Both the position numbers and the translations under genes were made by a program. A DNA stretch of 45,300 nt, taken from positions 1 to 45,300 of the forward strand of contig BJGC01000006.1 of NCBI GenBank assembly GCA_014190235.1, in the 5' to 3' direction. This DNA is from Actinomycetes bacterium. GTDB taxonomy: Bacteria > Actinomycetota > Acidimicrobiia > Acidimicrobiales > Ilumatobacteraceae. Within the stretch, counting starts at the first letter, position 1. Each line of letters starts with the position of its first letter. Below are positions 26,951-37,865 of the stretch, one piece after another. Below the pieces are notes generated by a model. The model worked only from the letters and a program-made list of their open reading frames with translations. It had not been told where the DNA came from and did not search any database.

Positions 26951-28771
26951 TTTTTTGAAAGCGCGCCGACGGTCTTCAAGGCCGAGCAAACGTTTGCGAA
27001 TTCGAATCTTGCTAGGCGTAACTTCTACTAACTCATCGTCAGCGATCCATTCAATAGCCGTCTCAAGAGTGTGAATAATTGGTGCAGCGAGTTTCACTCC
27101 ATCATCATGGCTGTGGGTTCTGATGTTATTTTTTTCTTTAGCGCGTACTGCGTTGACGACCATTTCTTCACCGCGTGCTCCTTCGCCAATGACCATTCCT
27201 TCATACACATCGATCCCGGGATGTAAAAACAAGGCTCCACGTTGTTGCAAGTTGTCAAGGGCATATGCAGTTGTTGAGCCCTGGCGATCTGAAATCATTG
27301 CTCCGCCTGCTCGATGAGGGAGCTCCCCCGCCCAGGGTGTCCAGCCTGCGCGCCGCTGATGCAGCAGCGCTGTTCCGCGAGTTGCTGCCATCAGCATGAG
27401 TCGAAAGCCGATGAGTCCTCGAGATGTTGCCTCAAAAGAAATAATGCTTCGCCCTGTGTCTCCAGGACGCAGATCGGTCACTTTGCCTTTACGCGGCGCA
27501 AGTGCTTGCGTGACAGTGCCCACATGTTCATCTGGAACATCGACCGTACCTTCTTCAAGCGGCTCGTGCCGTTTGCCACTGATTTCTTTTGTGACAACCT
27601 CGGGCCGACTGACTTGCAGCTCAAAACCTTCTCTGCGCATGTTCTCTATCAAGACTGCAAGTTGCAATTCACCGCGACCAGCGACAGACATCACGTCGGC
27701 AGATTCGGTATCAGCAATCTTAATTGACACGTTTCCAAGAATTTCTCGCTGTAGACGTTCGCGCAGATGTCGGCTGGTCAGATATTTGCCTTCACGACCA
27801 GCGTACGGAGATGTGTTGACACCAAAACTCATGCGCAGCACCGGCTCATCCACTTCTAGTCGTCCCAGTGGCTCGGTGACGTCTAGTGCTGACACTGTAT
27901 CGCCAACTTCTACTTCGGGAATACCAGCAAGAACGAACAAATCACCAGCAACGACTTCGTCGACTTCTTTGCGTTCGATGCCTTCAAAGACCATGAGCTG
28001 AGCGATGCGACGCCGAAGCGGCGGCTTATCCGCACCTGAGTCTTTGCCCCACAGTGCAACCATCTCACCTTTTTTGAGTTTGCCAGCGTGAACACGACCG
28101 ATGGCCAAACGTCCGACATACTCAGAGGCATCAAGGTTGGTGACGAGTGCTCGTGTTTGCAAACTTGAATCGGCTTTGGGTTCTGGGACAGTTGCAACAA
28201 TCGCATCAAGAAGTGTTGACAGGTCTGCATCTGCTGCTGGCATGCCGACACCGATCATGCTGCGTCCTTCACGTGCTACAGCCGAAATAACCGGAAACGA
28301 CAAGTGGTCGTCGTGTGTGGCAAGATCCAAGAAGAGTTGCTCGACTTCAACGAGAACTTCTTCTGCACGGGCATCTTGACGATCAACTTTATTGAGCACC
28401 AAGATAATTGGTAGTCCAATGTGTAAAGCCTTTGACAAAACATAGCGAGTTTGAGGCAGCGGACCCTCGGCTGCGTCAACAAGCAACACAACGCCGTCAA
28501 CGAGTGCCAAAGCACGCTCTACCTCGCCACCGAAATCCGCGTGTCCCGGAGTGTCGACCAAGTTGATCTTGGTGCCTTTCCAGTGAATAGATGCAGCCTT
28601 TGCCAAAATGGTAATTCCGCGTTCACGTTCTTGGTCATCAGAGTCCATCACGCGATCAACGAGTTGTGTGTGTGCGGCAAAAGTTCCTGTGGAACGCAGC
28701 AAGGTATCTACGAGCGTGGTTTTACCATGATCGACATGGGCAACGAGGGCAACGTTTCTAATAGGGGTCAT
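26948..28771 (-). CDS. typA: translational GTPase TypA/BipA
   Basis: A 607-residue ribosome-associated GTPase of the EF-G type with roles in ribosome assembly and stress. The G1 motif AHVDHGKT is at 11-18, then [20 protein letters not shown] and [12 protein letters not shown] follow; the C-terminal half has the TypA-specific domain with GLIGFR and [12 protein letters not shown]. The ATG at 28771 matches the family start; a GTG seven codons upstream is also open. It lies 34 bases after a small basic gene on the same strand and is convergent with the cysteine-rich gene. Confidence 0.96.
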   Translation of the reverse strand: MTPIRNVALVAHVDHGKTTLVDTLLRSTGTFAAHTQLVDRVMDSDDQERERGITILAKAASIHWKGTKINLVDTPGHADFGGEVERALALVDGVVLLVDAAEGPLPQTRYVLSKALHIGLPIILVLNKVDRQDARAEEVLVEVEQLFLDLATHDDHLSFPVISAVAREGRSMIGVGMPAADADLSTLLDAIVATVPEPKADSSLQTRALVTNLDASEYVGRLAIGRVHAGKLKKGEMVALWGKDSGADKPPLRRRIAQLMVFEGIERKEVDEVVAGDLFVLAGIPEVEVGDTVSALDVTEPLGRLEVDEPVLRMSFGVNTSPYAGREGKYLTSRHLRERLQREILGNVSIKIADTESADVMSVAGRGELQLAVLIENMRREGFELQVSRPEVVTKEISGKRHEPLEEGTVDVPDEHVGTVTQALAPRKGKVTDLRPGDTGRSIISFEATSRGLIGFRLMLMAATRGTALLHQRRAGWTPWAGELPHRAGGAMISDRQGSTTAYALDNLQQRGALFLHPGIDVYEGMVIGEGARGEEMVVNAVRAKEKNNIRTHSHDDGVKLAAPIIHTLETAIEWIADDELVEVTPSKIRIRKRLLGLEDRRRAFKK

Positions 28772-28805
28772 CGGGGGTCTTTCGAGGAGCACAGCTCCAT
28801 TGTGG

Positions 28806-29000
28806 TTATTCGGCGTCTTCTGTTACTTCGTCTTCATCATCAAAGCGAACCCCATAGCGCTCTGCGATTTCGGCGTATTCATCATCTTGAGTGCGCGAGG
28901 TAGCACGATCCTGCGACCCCAACCCAAGGTCAGCGGCGCTAGGACCTGCTTGCTTTAATTTGCGGGCTTCTTCAAACCGACGATGGCGACCCTTTTTCAC
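28806..29000 (-). CDS. small conserved actinobacterial protein, basic N-terminus and acidic tail
   Basis: A 64-residue protein beginning KKGRHRRFEEARKLK and ending in a run of Asp and Glu. Short proteins with the Gly-Arg-His-Arg-Arg-Phe-Glu-Glu-Ala-Arg start are, as I recall, common in actinobacteria, but the function is unknown; the basic head suggests RNA or ribosome contact. The start is GTG at 29000 with GGAG seven bases upstream. It sits directly before typA on the same strand, hinting at a translation-related role. Confidence 0.7.
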   Translation of the reverse strand: MKKGRHRRFEEARKLKQAGPSAADLGLGSQDRATSRTQDDEYAEIAERYGVRFDDEDEVTEDAE

Positions 29001-29084
29001 GGTCGAACTCCGAACACTGTGGGCACGTAGGTGCCTTTGTACAACACCTGCAATGGTAGCGTTTTCTCAGGGCAAAATGGCGGA

Positions 29085-30290
29085 TTAGGTGTTGTGATGA
29101 GGACCACTGATTGGCTGCAGTTCTAGTCCTCCGCCTGCCTCTGCAGACCGAAATGTCAGGCCGACTCGTCCTTCAAGCAAGTCCTGTACATCGCGACCAA
29201 CAATGTCTGCTCTCCAGCCAGTTGCCAAGCGCGGACTAGGAGCATGTCGAAGCAAATCGACAATATCTTGGCGGGTTCCTAGTAGAACAGCATCGAGGTC
29301 TTGCTGACGAGCAAGTTCTGTGATCCATGCTGAGACCAAGGTCACCGCGGGGCGCAATGATCGGTCTAAGTCGTCTCCATCGGGTGTCGGAAAATGCAAA
29401 TCACCCTGTTCGCTGTCCTTTGCGCCTGACGCAACCGCAGCCAGGATACTCGCACCCGTTGCGCCAGATGCTTGTCGGCGGTCAATGCCGCGTGTCTGGC
29501 CCAGATCCGACTCGGTTCGCGGGGCCTTTGCAGCGATTCCTAAAATCACCATGTCAGACAGCACATGTCGAACAGGAATATCTAATTCTGCCGCTCGCAT
29601 TTCGCGCCACCGCGCGACAGAGCGCGCCACCCAGCGGGATTTACCTTTCAGTGTTCGAACGTCTTTGACGCGCATCCAGGCATTGTCAGGGGCAATCGGA
29701 CCAGTCGGACGAATCCTCAACTCTTCACAGGCTTCGAGAGCCCACGCTAGACGACTCCTTTTTTCGAGATCAGCAACAATCAATTGTCGTAGTTCAGGCA
29801 AGTACGCAACATCACCAGCCGCATAAGAAAGTTGTCCTGGCGTGAGTGGCCGACGTAGCCAATCTGTCAGGCGGTCTCCTTTAGGAACTGAGACTTTAAG
29901 ATAAGTAGACAACAACGACACAAGAGATGGCGTTGAGAAGCCGAGAAATCCTGCCGCCAATTGGGTATCGAATAATCGACTCGGAATACTGCCAATCGAT
30001 TGGGCCAGAACATCTAAGTCTTGCTGCGCAGCATGAGCAACACACAAGCCGTGACCTTCAAAAAGACGTGCGAGGTTGCCTGACACAAGACATGATGGGT
30101 CAATAAGCGCAATCTCATCGTTGACACCGATTTGAACTAGAGCAAGCTGCGGGAAATACGTTTTCTCTCGATGGAACTCTGTGTCCATAAAGTACTCCGA
30201 TGCAAGACACGCCCGATCGAGAAACTTCTCTAGGTCTTTTGTCGTATCGATCCAGAGCGCTTGAGCGATGCGATCAGTTGGGTTGGTCAC
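29085..30290 (-). CDS. rnd: ribonuclease D
   Basis: A 401-residue 3'-5' exoribonuclease of the DEDD family that matures tRNA 3' ends. Exo I is FMDTEFH with Asp36 and Glu38, Exo II is HAAQQDLDVL with Asp91, and Exo III is SYAAGDVAYL with Tyr156 and Asp160. HRDC-type helical domains follow, including VARWREMRAAELDIPVRHV. The gene overlaps the upstream rhodanese gene by 17 bases. The 84 bases after its stop hold only the start region of the next minus-strand gene. Confidence 0.92.
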   Translation of the reverse strand: MTNPTDRIAQALWIDTTKDLEKFLDRACLASEYFMDTEFHREKTYFPQLALVQIGVNDEIALIDPSCLVSGNLARLFEGHGLCVAHAAQQDLDVLAQSIGSIPSRLFDTQLAAGFLGFSTPSLVSLLSTYLKVSVPKGDRLTDWLRRPLTPGQLSYAAGDVAYLPELRQLIVADLEKRSRLAWALEACEELRIRPTGPIAPDNAWMRVKDVRTLKGKSRWVARSVARWREMRAAELDIPVRHVLSDMVILGIAAKAPRTESDLGQTRGIDRRQASGATGASILAAVASGAKDSEQGDLHFPTPDGDDLDRSLRPAVTLVSAWITELARQQDLDAVLLGTRQDIVDLLRHAPSPRLATGWRADIVGRDVQDLLEGRVGLTFRSAEAGGGLELQPISGPHHNT

Positions 30291-30606
30291 CTGTTACGAC
30301 CTCATGTCCACCGATAATCCATGCCCCAGTACCACCTGTGAGATTAAAAAGTTCTACATGATCACACGCTGGTTGTGCCGCAATGTATTCACATGCGCGC
30401 ATACTGCGCCCACCTACTTGACACACCACGAATACAGTGGCATGTTGTGAGAAAATCGCAACATTGTCAGGCACTGTACTTAATGGGATGTTTATCGCTC
30501 CTGGAATATGACCGTCCTGGTATTCACTAATTTCGCGAACATCAATAACAGCCGTGTCGCCGCGAGACTGTGAAAACTCATCAACGGATATTTCGTGAAT
30601 TGTCAT
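30274..30606 (-). CDS. single-domain rhodanese-like sulfurtransferase
   Basis: A 110-residue cytosolic rhodanese domain. VIDVREISEYQDGHIPGAINIPL is the typical block split as DVRE and GHIPGAINIP, and the active-site loop VVCQVGGRS supplies the catalytic cysteine. Such proteins carry a persulfide for sulfur transfer. I use the ATG at 30606, two bases after the mobA stop, although the frame is open 15 codons further. It sits between mobA and rnd and overlaps rnd, so the three genes are likely co-transcribed. Confidence 0.88.
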   Translation of the reverse strand: MTIHEISVDEFSQSRGDTAVIDVREISEYQDGHIPGAINIPLSTVPDNVAIFSQHATVFVVCQVGGRSMRACEYIAAQPACDHVELFNLTGGTGAWIIGGHEVVTGDQPN

Positions 30607-30608
30607 AG

Positions 30609-31208
30609 TTACTCCGCACTTCCATCTATCAAGTCGAGATCTGCCATGCAATTAATATTGCGAACAGCATTGGCCGGAACCGGAACTTCAATGACGTCGA
30701 GCAATGCCGCAGCACGATGTACTGCTCTTTCGTTGCGTTTCCAGATGCCCTGCATCGTATTAAGGCACTCCCCTTGTGACCATGCCGCACAGAGCCAATT
30801 CAATCGATCGGTCCGCCCAACTGCTGCTTGGGCATCAGTGAGTCCGGCAACCAGACTGTGAATAACTCCAGCCGTCAAGAACGGCATGTCGCAGGACAGG
30901 ACAACGACCGCGTCGTTCTTTGCGTTCTTTAGTGCCGTGATTATTCCGCCAAGTGGCCCTTCGCCTGGCCATCCATCCTTGAACCATTTCCCTGACAGCG
31001 TCTTGGCGGATGCTTGGGTGCCTCCAATCAACAGAACCTCAGATGCTCCCGATTCAACTGCTGCTAGCGCTACACGTTGAGCCATTGCGACGCCGTCAAC
31101 TTCAAAAATTGCCTTATTGGTTCCCATTCGGGAACTATCCCCTCCGATGAGAATCGCTACTGAGAACTGTTGAACAAGCACTATCACAACGCTAGGTGCT
31201 AGCGACAC
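30609..31208 (-). CDS. mobA: molybdenum cofactor guanylyltransferase-like protein
   Basis: A nucleotidyltransferase of up to 199 residues resembling MobA, which joins GMP to molybdopterin. The N-terminal signature AILIGGDSSRMGTNKA (18-33), LSCDMPFL with the metal-binding Asp, and the C-terminal NINCMADLDLI fit the family. The GTG at 31208 opens about 16 residues earlier than usual for MobA; a downstream GTG is possible. No other molybdenum cofactor gene is nearby, so the related cobalt or purine nucleotidyltransferases cannot be excluded. It is divergent from a membrane protein gene 14 bases away. Confidence 0.75.
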   Translation of the reverse strand: MSLAPSVVIVLVQQFSVAILIGGDSSRMGTNKAIFEVDGVAMAQRVALAAVESGASEVLLIGGTQASAKTLSGKWFKDGWPGEGPLGGIITALKNAKNDAVVVLSCDMPFLTAGVIHSLVAGLTDAQAAVGRTDRLNWLCAAWSQGECLNTMQGIWKRNERAVHRAAALLDVIEVPVPANAVRNINCMADLDLIDGSAE

Positions 31209-31222
31209 CGTAAACTGTCTTT

Positions 31223-31528
31223 ATGCGCTATTTAGCTATAACCATTGACACAGATACCATCAAAAACGCGTCTCTTGTTGTCGTTGCGCTCTGTGGCGTG
31301 CTGTGTCTTGTCGTCTTGAAGGTTGTGTCATCAATCGTGACCAAGGCTATTTTACTCGTACTTTTAGTCGCACTAGGGGCAGGGGCCTACACGCAACGCA
31401 CCGACATCTCTGCTTGCGCTGATCGGGTGGCGGCTGAGTTTGCCAAAGGCACACCTCCGCCAGGGTCGACAACTAGTTGCTCATTTCTTGGACGTGATTT
31501 CACCGTTCCAATCACCATAAAAAAATAG
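31223..31528 (+). CDS. small membrane protein of unknown function
   Basis: A 101-residue protein with two closely spaced hydrophobic segments (about 15-35 and 40-56) and a polar C-terminal part that contains two cysteines (in SACAD and TSCSF), possibly disulfide-bonded outside the cell. I do not recognise a family. The gene is divergent from mobA and precedes the histidine phosphatase gene by 50 bases. Confidence 0.6.
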   Translation: MRYLAITIDTDTIKNASLVVVALCGVLCLVVLKVVSSIVTKAILLVLLVALGAGAYTQRTDISACADRVAAEFAKGTPPPGSTTSCSFLGRDFTVPITIKK

Positions 31529-31578
31529 CCGACCTTGACAATGGTGCCCTGACACCGCAAACCTGATTATCTAGATGA

Positions 31579-32193
31579 ATGGAAATCATCCTCGTTCGAC
31601 ACGCACTTCCACTTCGGCGTGAAGCCACGATTGGACCCGCTGATCCGGAACTATCAGACATAGGTCATCAACAGGCTCGATATGCGAGTGATTATTTGCA
31701 GTCAGAAAAAATCGATGCTCTTTACACCAGTCCCATGAAGAGGGCGATGCAGACGTGCGCGCCGCTTGCTCTCGCATTGAATCTCACGCCAACGGTGGTG
31801 CAAGGTATCGCCGAATGGGACCAAAATTCCAATGAGTACATCCCTATCGAAGAACTCAAAGCCTCAAATGACCCTCGATGGCAAGCAATGGTTGCTGGTG
31901 AATGGAACTCGGACGAATCAATGGAGGACTTCTCAGCGCGAGTCATTGACAGTATTGAAAAAATTATCAATTCTCATTCAGGTGACAGAGTTGCGGTTAT
32001 CTGCCATGGTGGTGTCATCAATTCATACCTCGCACATGTTTTGGGTCTACCAGAGGGACAGTTTTTCTATCCCAACTACACCTCGATTCATCGAATAGCG
32101 GCGTCACGACGCGGCCATCGCAGTGTGGTGAGTGTCAATGAAACAAGTCACTTGCGCGGCACTGGTCTTGTGATGGGATTATTTGATGCCTAA
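31579..32193 (+). CDS. histidine phosphatase family protein
   Basis: A 204-residue member of the phosphoglycerate mutase-like histidine phosphatases. The phospho-acceptor is His8 in LVRHALP; Arg in TSPMKRAMQT, and ICHGGVINSYLAHVLGL with the second histidine near 150, complete the active site. The substrate is unknown. The stop overlaps the start of the M18 aminopeptidase gene by eight bases, so the two are translated together. Confidence 0.85.
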   Translation: MEIILVRHALPLRREATIGPADPELSDIGHQQARYASDYLQSEKIDALYTSPMKRAMQTCAPLALALNLTPTVVQGIAEWDQNSNEYIPIEELKASNDPRWQAMVAGEWNSDESMEDFSARVIDSIEKIINSHSGDRVAVICHGGVINSYLAHVLGLPEGQFFYPNYTSIHRIAASRRGHRSVVSVNETSHLRGTGLVMGLFDA

Positions 32194-33430
32194 CCAGACA
32201 GAACTTTTTACTTGGCTCGATTCGTGCCCGACCCCTCATCATGTCGCGGACATGGCGGCACGTCTTCTTGAAGAGAATCGTTTTGAGAGCGTTACACAAC
32301 TTGGAGCAGATCTGCCCGCCAATGGATACCTCCTGCGTGATGGTTCCTTGCATGCGTGGCGCCAGTCAAAACAGGATTCCGAAGAGTTTTTGATCATAGG
32401 TGCACACACTGACTCACCTAACTTACGCATCAATCCCCTCCCGGACATCGCCCGACACGGATGGCAACAGTTGTCCGTCGAAATCTATGGTGGTGTGCTG
32501 CTTAACTCGTGGTTAGATCGAGATCTCGGTGTCGCTGGTCGTGTATTGCTCACCGATGGCCGAAATCTACTATTCAGTGACGACAGCGCGGTTGCGCGCA
32601 TTCCTCAGCTTGCAATCCATCTGGATCGTGATGTGAACGACAAAGGGCTTTTGCTTGATCGCCAGCAACATCTCGTGCCTGTGTGGGGCACATCACAAGA
32701 GTCATCCTTTATAAACTGGTTGGCTACTCAAGTGAATTGTCGACCACACGAGATTGCTGGGTTCGATGCTCAACTCTTTGACATCACCAAAGCCGCACAT
32801 CTTGGCGCCGACCGTTCATTAATCGCGAGCGGCAGACTCGATAACCAGGTGTCGTGTTGGGCCGCAATTAATGCTTTGCTGCAGACAGAACAACAAAAGA
32901 CCAAGACCGTCATTGTGTCTCTTTTTGATCATGAAGAAGTTGGTTCCCACAGCGCTACTGGAGCTGCCGGACCCGTTCTTGAACATTTACTCGAAGCATT
33001 GTCTATATGTCAAGGGACCTCTCGCACACAACACTTTGATCGATTAGCAAAATCCCTGTGTTTATCTGCCGACAATGCCCACGCAGTGCACCCAAATTAT
33101 CCAGAGCGCCATGATCTACAACGCGCACCGATGGTCAACCACGGGCCTGCAATCAAACTGAATTCCAATCAACGGTATGCGACGTCACCACGTGGACATG
33201 CTCTCGTTACAACAATTGCTCAACAAGCAGACATTGGGGTTCAGGTCTTTGTCTCGCGCAATAACATGCCATGCGGGTCAACTATTGGTCCCATCGCTGC
33301 GACTCGACTCGGCGTAGAAACAGTTGACATTGGGATGCCGCAACTGTCAATGCACAGCGCTCGCGAACTATGCGGCGCGCAAGACCCAGCCTTGCTTCAA
33401 CGATTGATGTGCGCAGTAATAGATTCCTAA
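32186..33430 (+). CDS. M18-family metallo-aminopeptidase
   Basis: A 414-residue cytosolic aminopeptidase of the aspartyl aminopeptidase family (M18), which removes acidic residues from peptide N-termini with two zinc ions. Metal and catalytic motifs are IGAHTDSPNL with His74 and Asp76, SGRLDNQVSCWA, LFDHEEVGS with the paired Glu, and SADNAHAVHPNY; a late His is in SMHSAREL. The start is ATG 32186 (a TTG directly before it is also in frame). It overlaps the phosphatase gene and abuts the convergent plsC with no gap. Confidence 0.9.
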   Translation: MPNQTELFTWLDSCPTPHHVADMAARLLEENRFESVTQLGADLPANGYLLRDGSLHAWRQSKQDSEEFLIIGAHTDSPNLRINPLPDIARHGWQQLSVEIYGGVLLNSWLDRDLGVAGRVLLTDGRNLLFSDDSAVARIPQLAIHLDRDVNDKGLLLDRQQHLVPVWGTSQESSFINWLATQVNCRPHEIAGFDAQLFDITKAAHLGADRSLIASGRLDNQVSCWAAINALLQTEQQKTKTVIVSLFDHEEVGSHSATGAAGPVLEHLLEALSICQGTSRTQHFDRLAKSLCLSADNAHAVHPNYPERHDLQRAPMVNHGPAIKLNSNQRYATSPRGHALVTTIAQQADIGVQVFVSRNNMPCGSTIGPIAATRLGVETVDIGMPQLSMHSARELCGAQDPALLQRLMCAVIDS

Positions 33431-34117
33431 TTAATTATTGGGCGTTCCGGCGTATGATTGCGCCTGGTCAAATAAGCGTTGCAGGTCAGCATGTAGTCGC
33501 GACGACACGTCGTGGATGACTGATCGCGGAGTCGGACCGTTCAAGGAAGGTGTGACAATGATTGGCGCGCCAATGACAATGGCACACTTGCGTGCGTGAA
33601 TCATCTTGGATCCCTTTGTCATAACGCCTTCGGATCCACCAATTCCGACCGGAATAATTGGGACTCCCGCCTTGATTGCCACATAGGCAGCGCCATCAAA
33701 TAGTGGTTGCACTATTGGACCTGACTTACGTTCTCCTTCTGGAAACAAAACCAGTGGTTGGCCCGACGACAAGACCGCGATGCAGCGCGATAAGGCCTCG
33801 CGATCAGCCGTGCCGCGACTGACCGGGAAACCACCGAGCGCTGACAGCACTGCTCCGATGGGTCGAATCTTCCAGAGAGAATCCTTACCCATGAATCTCA
33901 TCCGACGATGCGTCACTGTTGAGGCCAGCGGTGTATCGACGTTAGATCGATGAACTGGAGCTAAAACGAATGGCCCGTGGGAGGGAATATTTTCTTTTCC
34001 GTACACCTTGACTCTGGTCAGAATCAAAAAGACTCCGTGCAAAAGCGCACGAACAACAGAATAGAACCCCCTGCTCAATAATGAGTTTCCGGAGAGAAAG
34101 GAATCAACTTCGCTCAT
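33431..34117 (-). CDS. plsC: 1-acyl-sn-glycerol-3-phosphate acyltransferase (PlsC-like)
   Basis: A 228-residue membrane-associated acyltransferase that adds a fatty acyl chain to lysophosphatidic acid in phospholipid synthesis. His56-x4-Asp61 in APVHRSNVD is the catalytic motif, FPEGER (125-130) binds the glycerol phosphate, and a hydrophobic segment near 20-36 anchors it. The ATG at 34117 overlaps the cmk stop as ATGA, indicating coupling. It is the last gene of guaB1-cmk-plsC. The specific acyl substrate is not evident. Confidence 0.88.
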   Translation of the reverse strand: MSEVDSFLSGNSLLSRGFYSVVRALLHGVFLILTRVKVYGKENIPSHGPFVLAPVHRSNVDTPLASTVTHRRMRFMGKDSLWKIRPIGAVLSALGGFPVSRGTADREALSRCIAVLSSGQPLVLFPEGERKSGPIVQPLFDGAAYVAIKAGVPIIPVGIGGSEGVMTKGSKMIHARKCAIVIGAPIIVTPSLNGPTPRSVIHDVSSRLHADLQRLFDQAQSYAGTPNN

Positions 34118-34770
34118 GGCAAATGCGGCGTCTGTTCCGCGGCTCGGAATAAGTCGGCAATCATGTCAACCACTTCGTCGATAGACATCTCACTGGTATC
34201 AATAACGACTGAATCCACTGCAGTTACAAGAGGGCTATCGTCTCGGGTTGAATCCAGATGGTCTCGTTGAGCGATTGAAGAAGCAATAGCCCTCGCGTCA
34301 CCACCGCTTTGCGCAACTCTTCTATTTGCACGAACATCAGGTGATGCCGTAAGAAATACTTTTAAAACAGCATCAGGAAACACCACGGTTCCGATGTCTC
34401 GACCTTCTACGACGCCACCTTCGTGTTCACTGACCCACAGGCGTTGCTGCTCACGCATCTCTGCGCGAACTGGAGAATGCGCCGCAATAACGCTGACGAC
34501 CGCGTTGATGTCATCACCTCGAATACGGAGCGTTGCATCAGTTCCGTCCACCCACAGAGCGTCATCTTCGAGTTCAAGTTCGGTGATGCGCGCAAGTCTG
34601 CCAACCGCATCGGCATCGTCTTGATCGACTCCATCACGTAAGACCGCGAATGCTATGCCGCGGTACATCGCACCAGTATCAAGAAAAGGCATTCCTACCT
34701 TCAAAGCCACACGACGCGCGATGGTTGATTTACCCGCTCCCGCAGGACCGTCCACAGCGATGACCCTCAC
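34114..34770 (-). CDS. cmk: cytidylate kinase
   Basis: A 218-residue nucleoside monophosphate kinase that phosphorylates CMP and dCMP with ATP. The P-loop GPAGAGKST is at 8-16, the NMP-binding DTGAMYRG follows at 31-38, and GRDIGTVVFPDAVLKVFLTA and RNRR-type lid residues near RANRRVAQS complete the family pattern. It starts two bases after guaB1 and overlaps plsC at its end. Confidence 0.95.
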   Translation of the reverse strand: MRVIAVDGPAGAGKSTIARRVALKVGMPFLDTGAMYRGIAFAVLRDGVDQDDADAVGRLARITELELEDDALWVDGTDATLRIRGDDINAVVSVIAAHSPVRAEMREQQRLWVSEHEGGVVEGRDIGTVVFPDAVLKVFLTASPDVRANRRVAQSGGDARAIASSIAQRDHLDSTRDDSPLVTAVDSVVIDTSEMSIDEVVDMIADLFRAAEQTPHLP

Positions 34771-34772
34771 GA

Positions 34773-36224
<1,452 letters not shown>

Positions 36225-36237
36225 CTACCGTGTGGAC

Positions 36238-36945
36238 ATGGCAACATCAGCGAACATCCCCGTGGTGCTTGTGCATGGGTGGGGCGGGTCGTTTCATAAC
36301 ACATGGCATAAGCCTGGAATTGATGCATTACTGACCGATAGCGGTCGCCGCGTGATTGGTATCGACCTGTTGGGTCACGGCACGTCAGACAAGCCCCACG
36401 ACCCGATCGCCTATTCACGCCTGCACGAGTGGTTCCTCTCCGCATTGCCAGCAGATGATCCCGTTGTGGATGTGGTGGCATTTTCTTTAGGAGCACTGAC
36501 TGCTCTTCGAGCCCTCATCGCCGCTCCGAACCGCTTTGGTCGGGTTGTGCTTGCCGGAATCGGTGACGGAGTCTTCGAGCCTCACGACCCCACCGCATCA
36601 CAGCGCATTGTCGCCGCACTACGAGGAACTGCACCCGCAGACGACAACATTGCGCGCCTCTTTGGTCAATATGCCTCTCAGCCTGGCAACGATGTGAACG
36701 CCTTGATTGCAATCATGCAGAGACCAGAATCTCCTCCAATTCTTGCCTCAGAGATATGTGCCATCACCAACTCTGTTCTGGTGGCTATAGGAGACAAGGA
36801 TTTTGCTAGCCCCGCAACGCAACTAGCTGCCACTTTCCCGAATGGGTCGTTAGTCATATTAAAAAACACAGATCATTTTGCGACACCCGAAGCGTTCGCA
36901 TTTATTGATGCATTGTTGGACTTTTTGCCAAGCGATGCGACATGA
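36238..36945 (+). CDS. alpha/beta-hydrolase-fold protein
   Basis: A 235-residue soluble alpha/beta hydrolase. The oxyanion region is LVHGWGGSFHNTW, the nucleophile elbow is AFSLGA with a serine in the Ala-x-Ser-x-Gly form, and the late histidine lies in NTDHFATPE. The substrate is unknown. The start is most likely the ATG at 36238 or the GTG two codons before it; a TTG at 36217 is open but less likely. Its stop overlaps the start of the Sua5-type gene as ATGA. Confidence 0.85.
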   Translation: MATSANIPVVLVHGWGGSFHNTWHKPGIDALLTDSGRRVIGIDLLGHGTSDKPHDPIAYSRLHEWFLSALPADDPVVDVVAFSLGALTALRALIAAPNRFGRVVLAGIGDGVFEPHDPTASQRIVAALRGTAPADDNIARLFGQYASQPGNDVNALIAIMQRPESPPILASEICAITNSVLVAIGDKDFASPATQLAATFPNGSLVILKNTDHFATPEAFAFIDALLDFLPSDAT

Positions 36946-37865
36946 AGCAAATCACTACTGACGTAACCTTGGCGGCATCTGTGTTGCGCGATGGCGGTGT
37001 CATCGGGCTTCCGACAGAAACCGTATACGGTCTGGCAGCTCGCGTCGATCACGAAACAGCGATCGCGCGAGTGTTCGCCATTAAGCAACGACCACTCAGC
37101 CATCCCTTGATCGTTCACGCATCTGGCGTGGAACAGTGCGACGCGTGGGGCGTACTGTCTCCGATAGCCCAAGTATTGGCCGATGCATTTTGGCCAGGGC
37201 CGCTTACGATTTTGGTGCACCGAACGAGTCAGATATCTGATCTGATTACAGGGGGTCGCAATACTGTGGCACTTCGCGTGCCAGAGCATGTTTTAGCAAG
37301 ACAATTAATTCAAGAACTTGGAGTACCCGTGGTCGCTCCGTCGGCTAATCGATTCGGGCGCGTGAGCCCCACGACTGCGCTACACGTATTGCGCGATCTT
37401 GGAGACGCCGTTGATCTTATTTTGGATGGCGGTGCCTGCACTATTGGTGTTGAGTCGACAATCATTGACTGCACAAGTGACACGCCTCAACTATTGCGTC
37501 CTGGTGCTCTGACCACAACACACATCACTCAAGTGACTGGCATCGTTGTGTCGCCCGCGACTGGTCCATCCCGCAGTGCCGGAATGCTTGAGCATCACTA
37601 TGCACCGCAGTGCCGTGTTGAGCTCTTTGAGAACCACGAAACTGCACAAGCATCCTTACTGCAGGTTCGCCAGTCTGGTCAGCGCGGATCAATTATTGAC
37701 TATGGCGCAGATACTGTTGCATACGCGCATCGGTTGTATCACGATCTCCGAGAATGCGACAATGCCGCGATCGATGTTGCGCTATGTGTTTTGCCGCCAC
37801 CCGAAGGACTCGGTATTGCTATTCGTGACAGACTGCTCAAAGCCTCGTCGGGTGAGAAGCAGTAA
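36942..37865 (+). CDS. threonylcarbamoyl-AMP synthase, Sua5 type
   Basis: A 307-residue enzyme that makes threonylcarbamoyl-AMP for the t6A37 modification of tRNAs decoding ANN codons. The YrdC domain (about 5-190) has GLPTETVYGLAAR, KQRPLSHPL, WPGPLTIL and VVAPSANRFGRVSPT. A linker SRSAGMLEHHYAP leads to the C-terminal Sua5 domain (about 210-300), so it is the long form, not the short TsaC. It is coupled to the preceding hydrolase gene and abuts the convergent hydratase gene exactly. Confidence 0.93.
   Translation: MKQITTDVTLAASVLRDGGVIGLPTETVYGLAARVDHETAIARVFAIKQRPLSHPLIVHASGVEQCDAWGVLSPIAQVLADAFWPGPLTILVHRTSQISDLITGGRNTVALRVPEHVLARQLIQELGVPVVAPSANRFGRVSPTTALHVLRDLGDAVDLILDGGACTIGVESTIIDCTSDTPQLLRPGALTTTHITQVTGIVVSPATGPSRSAGMLEHHYAPQCRVELFENHETAQASLLQVRQSGQRGSIIDYGADTVAYAHRLYHDLRECDNAAIDVALCVLPPPEGLGIAIRDRLLKASSGEKQ

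Noticed and set aside
27396-28001. 201-codon plus-strand frame inside typA
   Set aside because: Rich in Ser, Arg and Pro as expected for an antisense shadow; typA is certain on the other strand.
29028-29046. GGCAC/GTGCC hairpin followed by TTTGT
   Set aside because: It faces the plus strand, where no gene ends nearby, and lies just upstream of a minus-strand gene, so a terminator role is not supported.
31534-31578. TTGACA-like promoter before the first histidine phosphatase
   Set aside because: No matching -10 element occurs at an acceptable distance, so a promoter could not be supported.
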